From: Actinomycetes bacterium
GTDB lineage: Bacteria; Actinomycetota; Thermoleophilia; BMS3ABIN01
Direction of reading: 5' to 3'
Assembly: GCA_021785935.1 (NCBI GenBank)
Contig: JAJYOG010000004.1
Location: 28,052 to 92,051, forward strand
Length of the DNA: 64,000 bases
Shown: in pieces, positions 9,101 to 19,200 of the stretch
Layout of the letters: each line of letters begins with the position of its first letter
How positions within the stretch are numbered: position 1 is the first letter of the stretch
Made by a program: the position numbers and the translations under genes
The notes under the pieces: model-generated
Databases searched by the model: none
Told to the model about the DNA's origin: nothing
What the model saw: only the letters and a program-made list of their open reading frames with translations

Positions 9101-11341
9101 GAGGCCGTCCGCAGTTTTTCAGCTTCGTTGGCCCTCGATGGCGGCATTGCCGCCGCCTGGTATGGTCAGGGAGAAAGCCTGCGCCACCTCGGACGTTTCG
9201 ATGAAGCCATCGCCAGCCTGGACCGCTCGCTAAAAATTGAAGATAACGTAGCCACGACCTGGTACAGCAAGGGAGAGAGCCTTCGCTCCCTGGCCCGTCA
9301 TAAAGAAGCGGTTTTGTGTTTCGACAATTCGCTTGGCCTTGACTCCGGGAACGCGGATGCATGGTCAGGTAAAGGCGAGAGCCTGCGGGCGCTGTCAATG
9401 CTGGATGATGCGATCGCAGCATATGAAAAGTCGATCGGAATAAATCCCGGCGCGGGCTCCTGGTATGGCATGGGGGAATGCCTGAGGCTGCTTGACCGTT
9501 TTGATGACGCGGTCCCGGCCTTTGACAAGGCGATCGGGTTCGATCAGGACCATCAGCAAGCCTGGTACGGAAGAGGCGAGAGCCTGAGGCAGCAGGGCCG
9601 ATATGAGGAAGCAATAGCGGCCATCAATCGTGCGATCAAACTCAACGATCGTGATGCAGCGGCCTGGTACAGCAAGGGCGAGAGCCTGCGTGCCCTTTCC
9701 CGCTTCGAGGAGTCCATCAGCAGTTATGACCAGGCAGTAAAGCTGCAGCCGGATGATCGTGGCGCCTGGTATGGCAGGGGAGAAAGCCTGCGCCATCTGG
9801 GCCTGTTCGAACAGTCAATTTCGGCATTCGACAAAGCGCTGAAGCTGGATCAAAAAGATGCCGCCTCCATGTTTGGCAAGGGGCAAAGCCTGCAGAGTCT
9901 CGGCCGCCACGAGCGGGCTCTGACCAGCCTGGAAAAGGCAAGCAGAATCATGAGCGAGGATCCCGCCATCTGGAACATGAAAGGCATGGCCTTGCTGGCG
10001 CTGCATAGATTCGAAAAGGCCGTGCCCGCATTTGACAAGGCGCTGGAGCTCAACGCCGGCGCTCCCGCGTGGCTCGGCAAAGGCAGGGCGCTTCACGGAC
10101 TCTGCCGCTTCAACCGCGCGGTAGCAAGTTATGAAGAGGCTATCGAGATCGACAACAGGCTGACGGCGGCCTGGTTCAGTAAAGGTGAAAGTTTGCTCGC
10201 CCTGGGCAGGTACGAGGAGGGCATCGAAAGTTTTGACAAGGCGATCGAACTGGAGTTCCGCCACGAGCGTGCCCTGTACGGGCGCGGCCTTGGTTTTTAC
10301 GGTTTGGGTGAGTTTGCCCGTTCGATCGACAGCTTCGACAATGCGCTGGCAATCGATCCCGAAGACATGGAAGCGTGGTGCGGCAGAGGTCTCAGCCTTC
10401 ACGGTATGGCGCGTTACGATGAGGCGCTGCGCAGCTACGAGAAAGCGCTGTCGGTGAATGACCGCTTCCAGCAGGCATGGTTCGCCCGCGGCGAAAGCCT
10501 TCGTGCCCTGTACCGGTACGAAGACGCCATAAAATCTTACGATCTGGCTCTGGATATTTTCCAGGGAGACGCCGGCGCCTGGTTCGGCCGCGGTGTCAGT
10601 CAGCATCTGCTTGGTCTGCGCCAGGAGGCGATTGAAAGTTTTGACAGGGCCGTCAAGCATGCGCCGAAGGATGCGGCAGCCTGGTACAACCGCGGTGTCT
10701 GCCTCCACGAGATCGGCAGCTACCAGCGTGCCGTTAACAGCTTTGACAAGGGACTCAAGATTGATGCGAAGGATGCCGCCAGCTGGCATGCCCGCGGACA
10801 GAGCCTCCATCAGCTTGAGCGCTTCAAGGACGCCGTGAACAATTTCAACCGGGCCATCCGCCTCGACTCAGACTTCTCCGAAGCCTGGTTCGACAAGGCG
10901 CTGTCGCTGGAAAGCCTTGGCCGGCTTGACCGGGCGGTTGAGAGCTTTGACCGGGCTATCGGGATCGATGGACGTTACGCTGCAGCCTGGTTTGAAAGAG
11001 GCCGGGTTCTGGGCCGGCTCGCCCGAAACGACCGGGCCATCGAGAGTTTTGATAAAGCCCTGGCGATCGACGACCAGATGGCCGAGGCCTGGCGCCATCG
11101 CGGACTCAGCCTTCACAGCCTGGGCCGCCACGAGGAAGCGGTGGCCAGCTTTGACCGCGCGCTTGCCATCGCGGCGAAAAATGTACAGGCCTGGAACGGC
11201 AAGGGTCTGTCGCTTCACAGCCTGGGCAGGTTTGACGAAGCCATCCGCTGCTTTGACAATGTGCTCGAAATTGACGCCAGGCATGCCGAGGCCTGGGCTA
11301 ACAAGGGCGTCAGCCTGCGCGAACTCGCCCGTCAGAGCTGA
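6185..11341 (+). CDS. Giant tetratricopeptide-repeat protein with an acidic E/P/V-rich internal linker
   Basis: 1718 aa; repeated units of the type AWFNKGVSLHSLERFDEAIESFDKALELDPRD throughout, interrupted by a Glu/Pro/Val/Ala-rich stretch encoded at about 7600-8450. Confidence 0.95.
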   Translation: MAAFNASGNSRSVQSLVDKGIRQNASRNYQEALRLFDRAIETGEKEIDTLRRKETKFRDSGHPEKAIRCFDRIREVEKHNALIWFYKGTSYRNLHRFDEALTCYDKAIKFDPWHSEIWFNKGVSLHNLERFDEAIEALDESLELDPRDAAAWFNKGVCLHSLERYQEALESYDKALELEPRDPSAWFNKGVSLHSLERNEEAIACYERAIKLDPNDTFAWFNKGVCLYNLNQFDAATECFNTIHGLELWDPAVWYYKGMSFHNLARFEEAVTAFRKAQELAPKVPANWLSCGVSLHNLNQYDEAITSFDKAIEFDGEDCRPWSHKGASLMQLGRSQEAIECFEKAVAIDPRDSFTLRNLGAALRTLGRSREAIEILDRAVEVDRLDAEAWADRAGCLRELNRLGESVSSFEKALELDGQNAAIWSGKGVGLMELKRYEEALDCFDHALSLDPKDELTSKYRETCLKEFTGAPQAPERFAVEPAQPEEPEEEVWAREAPSRDAREEAAAEPEEESIEEVEAAEPEEAESPRPNLAELANFGETIEEAEAVAGPPEDMEAPVEEEFEEVVKAPMEEESEEEEKAPELETIANMPLQEDETKAGEEAEEEVAAAAIELEVEETPSTEEEVVPEQPVELEAIIGDTSTTGAEEAEHGPVEETVAEEPVEEEPVAEEPVVEEPVVEEPVVEEPVVEEPIVEEPVAEGPVEPEPVEEEPVEELAEIPAVAEVIAEEPAAEEPVVEEPAVIAAMEPLEVAAVYSISAAADQSPAEEALACFNKAIELNPADAEAWLDKGLTLQILSRFEDSIACFEKAAKLNPGETGSWYGKGESLRSLGHFENAIKSFDQATKLDPKFAAAWFGAGLSYQSLGRFPESLTAFDAAIKIDPRNEEVWYSKGLSLSQLEKFDEANGCFDRAVEISPAHAQAWYGKGFSLQSLGREADAVTAFDNAIKIVSSEPAFHYSRGESLRRLGRHREAVRSFSASLALDGGIAAAWYGQGESLRHLGRFDEAIASLDRSLKIEDNVATTWYSKGESLRSLARHKEAVLCFDNSLGLDSGNADAWSGKGESLRALSMLDDAIAAYEKSIGINPGAGSWYGMGECLRLLDRFDDAVPAFDKAIGFDQDHQQAWYGRGESLRQQGRYEEAIAAINRAIKLNDRDAAAWYSKGESLRALSRFEESISSYDQAVKLQPDDRGAWYGRGESLRHLGLFEQSISAFDKALKLDQKDAASMFGKGQSLQSLGRHERALTSLEKASRIMSEDPAIWNMKGMALLALHRFEKAVPAFDKALELNAGAPAWLGKGRALHGLCRFNRAVASYEEAIEIDNRLTAAWFSKGESLLALGRYEEGIESFDKAIELEFRHERALYGRGLGFYGLGEFARSIDSFDNALAIDPEDMEAWCGRGLSLHGMARYDEALRSYEKALSVNDRFQQAWFARGESLRALYRYEDAIKSYDLALDIFQGDAGAWFGRGVSQHLLGLRQEAIESFDRAVKHAPKDAAAWYNRGVCLHEIGSYQRAVNSFDKGLKIDAKDAASWHARGQSLHQLERFKDAVNNFNRAIRLDSDFSEAWFDKALSLESLGRLDRAVESFDRAIGIDGRYAAAWFERGRVLGRLARNDRAIESFDKALAIDDQMAEAWRHRGLSLHSLGRHEEAVASFDRALAIAAKNVQAWNGKGLSLHSLGRFDEAIRCFDNVLEIDARHAEAWANKGVSLRELARQS
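8160..8300 (+). repeat. In-frame 15-nt tandem repeats encoding (P-V-V/A-E-E)n
   Basis: GAACCAGTTGTGGAAGAGCCAGTTGTGGAAGAACCAGTTGTGGAAGAGCCAGTTGTTGAAGAGCCC...; encodes EEPVVEEPVVEEPVVEEPVVEEPIVEEPVAE. Confidence 0.9.
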
Positions 11342-11378
11342 TTGTAAGCCTGGTTAATCCCCTCAGTTTTTCCTGAAT

Positions 11379-12029
11379 ATGGTTACCGAGATACTCAAAG
11401 AGCAGGCAATGGCAGCCGCGGATTGGGAGCGGGTTGGGGCTGCCCTCAGGGGCGGCGGTCTTGTGGCTCTGCCGTCCGATACCGTCTACGGCCTCGCCTG
11501 CCTGGCGACCATCTCCGAGGCGGTTGAACGCATCTATGACGTTAAGGGGCGTGACCGCCAAAAACCAGTCGCGCTTGTATTTACCGCGGTGGAACAGATT
11601 GGCGCGCTCATCCCGGACCTGCCGCCAGAAATCAGGTCTGCTCTCGCCGGGATCATGCCGGGGCCGGTTACCGCGATTGTGCCCTTCGGGGAAGGAGCCG
11701 GCGGCATTCACGTTCGCGGCGGCGGCAGCATCGGCGTCCGGATAATCGCGCCGCCGGAGGGTGATTTATACAGGTTTCTGCCAGGGCCGCTCGCGGTCAC
11801 CAGTGCCAATCTTTCAGGTCATGAGGATCCTGGCGTTGCGACAGACATTCCGCCAGAGGTGTCGGAAGCCTGCGATTTTGTCATCGACTCCGGGCGAAGA
11901 GGAAGCTGTATCCCCTCGACCGTAGTCGATCTGCGGCCGCTGACCGCAGGAAAGACGCCAGAAATTTTGAGGGAAGGGACACTGGACTACCACGAGATCG
12001 TCAGATGCTGCGAGCAAAAGCAAAAATAA
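11379..12029 (+). CDS. Sua5/YciO/YrdC family threonylcarbamoyl-AMP synthase
   Basis: GGLVALPSDTVYGLACLATISEAVERIYDVKGRDRQKPVALVF...ITSANLSG-like LAVTSANLSGHEDP and SCIPSTVVDL. Confidence 0.94.
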   Translation: MVTEILKEQAMAAADWERVGAALRGGGLVALPSDTVYGLACLATISEAVERIYDVKGRDRQKPVALVFTAVEQIGALIPDLPPEIRSALAGIMPGPVTAIVPFGEGAGGIHVRGGGSIGVRIIAPPEGDLYRFLPGPLAVTSANLSGHEDPGVATDIPPEVSEACDFVIDSGRRGSCIPSTVVDLRPLTAGKTPEILREGTLDYHEIVRCCEQKQK

Positions 12030-12197
12030 GATATAATTGTCGCTGTTGTATCCGCGCGGAATCGATGGAAAGCCAACGGCAGCCACGGACGTTTGCGATC
12101 CGATCGGTGAATCGGTCGGGTTCTATCTGAACGCTCTGGAAGTGCTCGAGCCCGCGCTTCCCGTAATACTTGGCGCCGCCCTTGGGGAGGAGACCCC

Positions 12198-12638
12198 TTG
12201 AAGATAGCCATAGCAGCCGATCACGCTGGTTTCAATCTCAAACAAAGCGTCAGCCAACGCCTGGAAGCAGGAGGACACAGTGTGTCCGATATGGGCACGA
12301 ATTCCGCCAACAGCTGCGACTATCCAACCTATGCGGTTGAAGTATCGAGGGCGGTTTCCAGTGGTGAGGCTGAACGTGGAATCCTCGTCTGTGGCACCGG
12401 CCTGGGTATGTGCATCGCCGCCAACAAGATCAGGGGCATACGGGCCGTGGGCCCCTGCGATCCGGTGCAGGCGGAAATGAGCCGCCGCCATAATGACGCC
12501 AACGTCCTCTGCCTCGGCGAGCGGATGATGGGCGCGGATCTGGTTTTTAAAATAGTCGATGTCTGGCTGGCTACCCCCTTCGAGGGAGGCCGCCACGCCC
12601 GGCGCCTGGAGCTGATCTCGGAGCTGGAAGAAAAATGA
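12198..12638 (+). CDS. rpiB: Ribose-5-phosphate isomerase B
   Basis: [18 protein letters not shown]...[43 protein letters not shown]...[15 protein letters not shown]. Confidence 0.95.
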   Translation: MKIAIAADHAGFNLKQSVSQRLEAGGHSVSDMGTNSANSCDYPTYAVEVSRAVSSGEAERGILVCGTGLGMCIAANKIRGIRAVGPCDPVQAEMSRRHNDANVLCLGERMMGADLVFKIVDVWLATPFEGGRHARRLELISELEEK

Positions 12639-13912
12639 AGCAGGCGGAGTCCAAGACACAGGCTGATTTCCTGGCGCCTCTGAAAGTGGCCGATCCGGAA
12701 CTGGCCGGACTAATCAAGGATGAACTCAAGCGGCAGCGCCACACGGTCGAGCTGATCGCCTCGGAAAATTTCACCAGCCGCGCAGTGCTGGAAGCAGCCT
12801 CCTCAATCCTCACCAATAAATATGCGGAGGGTTATCCGCAGGCCCGCTATTACGGCGGCTGCGAGGTTGTTGACCAGGTGGAGACCCTTGCTATAGACAG
12901 ATGCAAGGCGCTCTTCGGAGCCGAGCACGTAAACGTGCAGCCGCATAGTGGCTCATCAGCGAACCAGGCCGTTTACTTCGCCGACCTTGCCCTGGGGGAT
13001 AGCGTCCTGGCCATGAAGCTGGACCACGGCGGCCATCTGTCGCATGGGCTCAAGGTCAATTTTTCCGGCCGGTTTTATCATTTTCACAGTTACGGACTCG
13101 ACCGCGAAACGGGGCGGCTGGACTACGACGAGATCGAGCGGTTGGCAAAAGAGCTTCAGCCGGTGCTAATCGTTGCCGGCGCCAGCGCCTATCCCCGCCA
13201 GATAGATTTCGAGCGGTTCGCCGCGATCGCAAAAAACGTCGGCGCCAGGCTCATGGTCGACATGGCGCACATCGCCGGGCTGATCGGCGCCGGGCTTCAT
13301 CCCGATCCGGTTGCGCCCAGCGACTACGTCACCACGACCACACACAAAACGTTGGCAGGGCCCAGGTCCGGTGTGATTATCTGCAAGGGAAAACATGCCA
13401 CGGGCATCGACAAGGCCATTTTCCCCGGTCTGCAGGGAGGGCCGCTGATGCACATCATCGCGGCCAAGGCAGCCTGTTTCAAATTGGCGGATACGCCAGA
13501 GTTCCGCGAGCGCCAGAAGCAGACTATCGACAATGCCGCCTGTCTGGCCAGGTGCCTTCAGGACGGCGGCATCAATCTTGTTTCTGGAGGCACCGACAAC
13601 CATTTGATGCTGGCGGATCTGACCAATATTGGTGTTACCGGCATCGAGGCTGAAAACCGGCTTGAGGACGTAGGCATCACCGTCAACAAGAACGCCGTTC
13701 CCTACGATGAGTTGCCGCCGACCGTCACCAGCGGCATCAGGCTGGGCACGCCGGCCGTCACCACCAGGGGATTCCGCGAGCCGGAGATGGAACAGATTGC
13801 CGAGATCATCCTGGCGGCCTTAAGTCCACATGTAACTGCCACGGAAATCCAGGGGCTGCGCAAGAAAACCGATAAGCTGCTCGCCGGTTTTCCGCTCTAC
13901 CCGCACCTCTAA
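12635..13912 (+). CDS. glyA: Serine hydroxymethyltransferase
   Basis: [43 protein letters not shown]...[19 protein letters not shown]; overlaps rpiB by 4 nt. Confidence 0.97.
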   Translation: MKQAESKTQADFLAPLKVADPELAGLIKDELKRQRHTVELIASENFTSRAVLEAASSILTNKYAEGYPQARYYGGCEVVDQVETLAIDRCKALFGAEHVNVQPHSGSSANQAVYFADLALGDSVLAMKLDHGGHLSHGLKVNFSGRFYHFHSYGLDRETGRLDYDEIERLAKELQPVLIVAGASAYPRQIDFERFAAIAKNVGARLMVDMAHIAGLIGAGLHPDPVAPSDYVTTTTHKTLAGPRSGVIICKGKHATGIDKAIFPGLQGGPLMHIIAAKAACFKLADTPEFRERQKQTIDNAACLARCLQDGGINLVSGGTDNHLMLADLTNIGVTGIEAENRLEDVGITVNKNAVPYDELPPTVTSGIRLGTPAVTTRGFREPEMEQIAEIILAALSPHVTATEIQGLRKKTDKLLAGFPLYPHL

Positions 13913-14019
13913 TACGGCCCACACATCAACCGGTTCAGCTGGCCTTCATGACCAGGTTGCGTAGCATCCGCCAGAAAATGCCTGTAAATCAAGGTCTTTT
14001 TTCCCATACCTGACAGGCC

Positions 14020-14047
14020 TTGTAAGAATTTCCAAAATCTGTATAAT
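14020..14047 (+). promoter_or_regulatory. Sigma70-type promoter candidate for the WYD-repeat gene
   Basis: TTGTAA, 16-nt spacer, TATAAT (14042-14047), about 200 nt upstream of the ORF at 14251. Confidence 0.4.
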
Positions 14048-14089
14048 AATGTACACGCTATCGGTAAATGGTGGCCAGGGTGTGCAGTT

Positions 14090-14140
14090 CCTGTCTCTGA
14101 CAGGCTGTTTTTAGAAGTGCCGGGGGGCACTGCAAAACAG
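14090..14140 (+). other. Structured 5' leader candidate: two consecutive hairpins
   Basis: CCTGTC-TCT-GACAGG followed by a CTGTTTTT tract, then CTGTTTT-(AGTGCC-GGGG-GGCACT)-AAAACAG. Confidence 0.35.
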
Positions 14141-14250
14141 GTGGGGTAGGTTGATCAGCAGGATTATCCCCTTTTTCTGCGCAGTAAATTCCCTGAAGGA
14201 CCCTGAGCGGTTCCATACGCATGTAAAATGCCGCCCCTGGAAGGAAGGGA

Positions 14251-15975
14251 TTGTTGAAAAAACAAGCTTGGATAAAGATCGCAGCGTCATTTATGGCTAT
14301 TGTTTTTATCTTCTGCGCTCTGGCGGTAACCGTAGCCTCAGCCAGCACGGAGGGTTCAGCCGGGACACCCGGTTCTTCGGGGACTCCCGTAGATAGCGGC
14401 ACCCCTCCAACAACGACACCCAAAACCTATTACTTCACCTGGTACGATTCCAAACCCGAGAACGGGATGAATGGTGACTCGATTATCATCGGCAACCTCG
14501 AAGATACCAGCGCCACCGCACAGGTCTATTTCGGCACCGAGACCACTCCGCGCGAAACCATCGACCTGGGACCGAAGGACCGCACGGCAGTCTCCTGGCC
14601 CGACACAATAGGCGGTCCGGTGCGCGTTGTTTCCCCGAGCGGCGCAACCTTTGTGGTTACCCAGCGGGTCTTCTATGGCGACACTTTTAACGAAGTCGGC
14701 GCCATCGAGGCCAAGAATCTGGACACCGCCTACAACTTCACCTGGTACGACTCCAAACCTGAGAACGGCATGAAGGGCAACTGGATCCTCGTTTGCAACA
14801 CGGGCACGGATACGGCACAAGTAAAAATCACCATCGATGGAGACCTCAAGGGCACCTATTCCATCGCCCCGGGTGAGAACGTGACGCCGCAATATCCCAA
14901 TTACATGAGCGGTCCGGTGAGAGTGGAATGCACAAACGGTCAGCCGATCATCGCTTCGCAACGCGTTCTCTGGGGTACGAGCTTCAATGAGGTCATAGGC
15001 ATGCCCGACCGGAACCTCGATACGATCTATTATTTCACCTGGTATGACATGATCCGGAGTTCAGGGATGACGGGCAACTGGGTTCTGATTTCAAACATCA
15101 ACGATGCTCCCGTGCATGCGCAGGTATTTATCGGCATCGATCCGACTCCGAAGGGCACATATACCATTCAGCCACATCAGAGCGTGACGCCTAACTATCC
15201 CGAGCTTAAGGACGGGCCGGTCAAAGTCATCTGCACGGATTGCACTGGCGCTCAAAAGATCATGGTCAGCCAGCGCGTGCTCTTCAAACAGAGTTTTGAG
15301 GAAGTGCAGGGAACGCCGCCCACGGGCCTGACCGAACGCGAATTTTTCGGCTGGTATGATTTCACTGCCGCCAACTCCATGAACGGCAACTGGCTCCTGA
15401 TCGCCAATGAAGGCCTCGACGATACAATTGTGGATGTCTTCATCGGCCCGTCAACAACGCCGATCGCGACATATTTTATCCATCCGGGCGACCGGGCGAC
15501 CCCACAGTTCCCCGAAGTGCTGGACGGCCCCGTGCGGGTGCTCAGCCGTAACAACCAGCCGTTGATGGTCAGCCAGCGCACGATATACAAGAACAGCTTC
15601 AATGAACTCTTAGGTCTGACCAAGGCCGATGTCGGTATCCCCGCGGCGCCCGGTCCTGACATGCACCTCTTTAAACTGAATACACACTGGGACGACGAGC
15701 TTTACCATGACCGTGTCCTGGATGTGGACCTGCGTGTGTCCGATACCGGTCTTGGCGCCGCCTTCAAAACGAAGATCACGAAAATCACCGCCACCAACGG
15801 CGTCGAGGTTTTGACAGCTACTCCCAAGCTGCTCGCCACCCCTATCGCCGCGGGCGGCGGCTATGACAATTTCCAGATACAGGTGCGCGTTCCCCTTGAT
15901 GTAACCGGCTTCAATTTGCAAGTGAAAGCAACATGTGAGGATGCCGACGGCGCCTTGTACAACTTTCCCACCTAG
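14251..15975 (+). CDS. Secreted protein with four tandem 'WYD' repeats
   Basis: TTG start, signal-like LKKQAWIKIAASFMAIVFIFCALAVTVASA; four repeats of FTWYDSKPENGMNGNWILV...GPVRV...SQRVLWGTSFNEVIG. Confidence 0.85.
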   Translation: MLKKQAWIKIAASFMAIVFIFCALAVTVASASTEGSAGTPGSSGTPVDSGTPPTTTPKTYYFTWYDSKPENGMNGDSIIIGNLEDTSATAQVYFGTETTPRETIDLGPKDRTAVSWPDTIGGPVRVVSPSGATFVVTQRVFYGDTFNEVGAIEAKNLDTAYNFTWYDSKPENGMKGNWILVCNTGTDTAQVKITIDGDLKGTYSIAPGENVTPQYPNYMSGPVRVECTNGQPIIASQRVLWGTSFNEVIGMPDRNLDTIYYFTWYDMIRSSGMTGNWVLISNINDAPVHAQVFIGIDPTPKGTYTIQPHQSVTPNYPELKDGPVKVICTDCTGAQKIMVSQRVLFKQSFEEVQGTPPTGLTEREFFGWYDFTAANSMNGNWLLIANEGLDDTIVDVFIGPSTTPIATYFIHPGDRATPQFPEVLDGPVRVLSRNNQPLMVSQRTIYKNSFNELLGLTKADVGIPAAPGPDMHLFKLNTHWDDELYHDRVLDVDLRVSDTGLGAAFKTKITKITATNGVEVLTATPKLLATPIAAGGGYDNFQIQVRVPLDVTGFNLQVKATCEDADGALYNFPT

Positions 15976-16010
15976 CCTCAGCTCCGGACTCCCCACCGGG
16001 GGGTTGAGGC
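15975..16010 (+). terminator. Stem-loop after the WYD gene
   Basis: GCCTCA...CCCCACCGGGG...TGAGGC immediately after the stop codon; no clear T tract. Confidence 0.35.
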
Positions 16011-16246
16011 GGAATAACAATTCCCAATAATTCATAATCTGGATCTAACTTGACTTAGTGGATGGTAGAGATTAATTTAAGATAATCCCCAGTTTCAAAA
16101 CACTCCCCACGTCACTGGAAGATAATGTACCACTAGGGAACGGGTTTCAGCAGGTATTTGGCGATCCGATGATTTATATTGGGACAATATTTTTTTGCCG
16201 AATCCCGCCGGTGACGAAAAGGCAAACCACCCATCAGGAGAACAAA

Positions 16247-19200
16247 ATGAGGAGACTGTTGCTGTTCAAGATCACGTTCGTACTAGCCGTCCTGCTGGCC
16301 CTAATCGTGGCCACACCGGCCTTTTCATCGGGGGTAGTTACTGGTGATGGTTCCTGGCAATGGAGCAATCCAACGCCTCAGGGGAACACCATGAAATCCG
16401 TTTCGTTTATCGACGCCAATAATGGTTGGGCGGCAGGCATCGCCGGCACCATTCTCAAGACAACCAATGGCGGCGCCAGCTGGTCAACCGAGGTTCCTTC
16501 GATAACCTGTGGGGCATCCCCCGTCATCGGCAGCGGCTGCAACCTTTCAGGCGTCAGCTTTGTCGACGCCAATAACGGCTGGGCTGTTGGTGATTACGGC
16601 ACCCTCTGGCATACCAGTAATGGTGGTGCGTCGTGGACTTCCCAGACAAGCAATCTGCCGGCGGCCGGTTGCTCCGGCGGTGGAAGCTGTCAATCAACAT
16701 CTCTTTCCGATGTCCACTTCTTTGATCTGAACACCGGCATTGCCACGGCTTCCGGTTATGCGTTTGGCACCACTGACGGTGGCGTTACCTGGGTTTTGGT
16801 CTCGGGAGTTTCCACTGACTATCTTTCCTCGGTGCAGATGACCGACAGCACTCACGCCGTTGCTGTTGGCAACCTCGGTACCGTTTACAAGATCAGCAGA
16901 AGCGGCGGCGCCTGGACCGCGGTTAAACAGACCGGCGGCGGCATCCCTTCAGCCACTGACCTTAGAGCGGTTTATTTCACCGATGTTAATCACGGTCTGG
17001 CCGTGGGCTCAACCAAGCTATGGAGGACGGTCGACGGCGGGGCCAACTGGCAACAGAATACGGCTTCGGCCACAACCAATTTCTGGGGCGTGACCGTTGT
17101 GGGCAACACTTTTGTCGCCACTGGCGATAACGGCACCATCCTCACGCGCAACTCGGTTTCCAACTGGACTGATTCCATGGATACCGTGATAGCGGGCATG
17201 AACGCCAGTCCCGCGGCTTCGAATACGACCAGCCGTTTATACGCGGTCGCTTTTCCCAGCGGATCCAGCACCGGGTATGCGGCGGGTGCCGGTGGCGAAG
17301 TCATTAAATCCATCGATACCGGCGCCAACTGGACGATTAAGGCCGGCGCCAGCGACAAGAGCTATAGCGGCGCCAGCTTCATTAACGACACTACCGGCTG
17401 GGTCGTAGCCGACAACGGATCGATTCTCAAAACTACAGATGCCGGCTCCAGTTGGGCATCCGACAGCAGCGGCATCGATCCCGCAACCAGCCTGCAGGGT
17501 GTGCAATTCCTCGACGCCACGACGGGCTTTGCCGTAGGTAATGCCGGCGGCATTGGTGTGGCCTATAAATATTCAAGCGGAACCTGGTCACATATGACTA
17601 TGCCAGCGGGCGTTGCATCCTTGTGGAACGTGCACATGACCAGCGCCACAGCGGGATGGGCCGTAGGCAGGGTCACAGGCGGTGCTCCCACGGGGGTCGC
17701 TCTGCGGACAGCTGACGGCTCTACCTGGAGCTTTGCCGGCACCGGCATAGGCACCGATGTGGAACTCTACGGTATCGATTCAACCGATGCCGCCACCAAC
17801 GGCTGGGCCGTGGGACAAAAGGCTAATGGTGACGGTGGCATAGGCATCCTCTATAAATATAGCGGCGGCACCTGGACCGCGACGGAAAAGAGCGACGTCA
17901 ATTTCTTTACATCCATCGACATGGTCAATGGCAGTACCGGTTACGCTGTGGGTTATTTCAGCGACATAACAGGACCCGCCGGCAAGGGCTACAAAACGAT
18001 TGACGGCGGCGCCACCTGGACCGCAATGACGATGAACACCAGCAAGCTGCTGTCTGAGGTATCTTTCCTTGACGCCAATACGGGTTTTGCGGCGGGCGAG
18101 GGCGGCCGGGTAGTGAAGACCATCAATGGCGGCACTACCTGGACTTCTGAAAGTGTGGGTACATCCACCAGTCTCAGCATGGTTACGGTAGTGCCGTCGA
18201 CCTGGTCGGCGACCGGCTATCTCGCATTAACGGGTGGCTCCAACGCCGCCATCTTACGTTCGCCGATGCCGCCGGAGGTTGCTTCGGTAAGCACGAGCGG
18301 CGTGCCGGTGAATCCGGCTTCCAACATCTCGGCAACGTTCGATAAGGGATTGAACGGCGCCACCGTCACTGGATCCAGCTTTACTATCAAACGCCATTCG
18401 GATTCAGCGCCCGTTGCCGGCGCGGTCAGCTACGACGCGGGCAGCTTCACGGCCACATTCGATCCGAGCGCCAATCTGGATTACGCGACTACATATGACG
18501 CCACATTGACTACGACGATTACCGATTCAGCCGGAGATCATATGGTGCAGGCATATAACTGGAGCTTCGCAACCTCTCGAGCTTATTACTGGACCTGGTA
18601 CGACAGCCAGAGCGCCGGCGCCAAGGACTGGGTGCTGATGGCCAATCCGTTTGGCTCGGGCAAGACGCTTAACTTTAGCCTGTCGATAGCGGGTAATCCC
18701 ATGGATCTCTCGCAAGATAATAACGGCGTCGTCGGTCCGGGACAGAGCATCGCCCCCGAGTACGACACTGTCATCGGCGGCCCCGTGGTGGCGTCATCTC
18801 TAACCGGAGATAAGGGGATCACCTCCCAGCGCATCATCTGGGCCAATAACTCGCTCGAAGAGGTGCTCGGGACCGACGCCGCCAAACTAAGCAATCACTT
18901 CTGGTGGACCTGGTACGACGAAGAGAATGGCTCAGGTTTTAAGAACTGGATCCTGATCGCCAATCCTTCAGATTCAGCTACGGTCTACTACCGCATCAAG
19001 ATCGCGGGTGCTTCGCCGGCCGGCTCCGCCGCCGGCCAGCCCACAGGCACGCTCACTCCGGGCCAGAGCATAACGCCGCGCTTCCCCGGGACCAAGAACG
19101 GCCCCGTGGAGGTCCAGGCCTGGTCTGACTCCCTCGACGGCTCTGTGCCCGCCAAGGTCATGGCTTCCCAGCGGGTCTTAAGTAACGCCAACACCGCCTT

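Noticed and set aside
7289-10810. Long antisense ORFs on the minus strand across the TPR gene (e.g. 7289..8140, 7963..8424, 9815..10810)
   Set aside because: They mirror the repetitive high-GC TPR and acidic-linker coding sequence; translations are low-complexity shadows with no recognisable domains.
6185-11341. Possible CRISPR or satellite array because of regular ~102-nt periodicity
   Set aside because: The periodicity is the 34-aa TPR unit; there are no identical direct repeats with unique spacers.
14054-14250. Leader considered as a c-di-GMP (GEMM) or other known riboswitch
   Set aside because: I could not match the GEMM core or another known riboswitch consensus; kept only as an unassigned structured leader.
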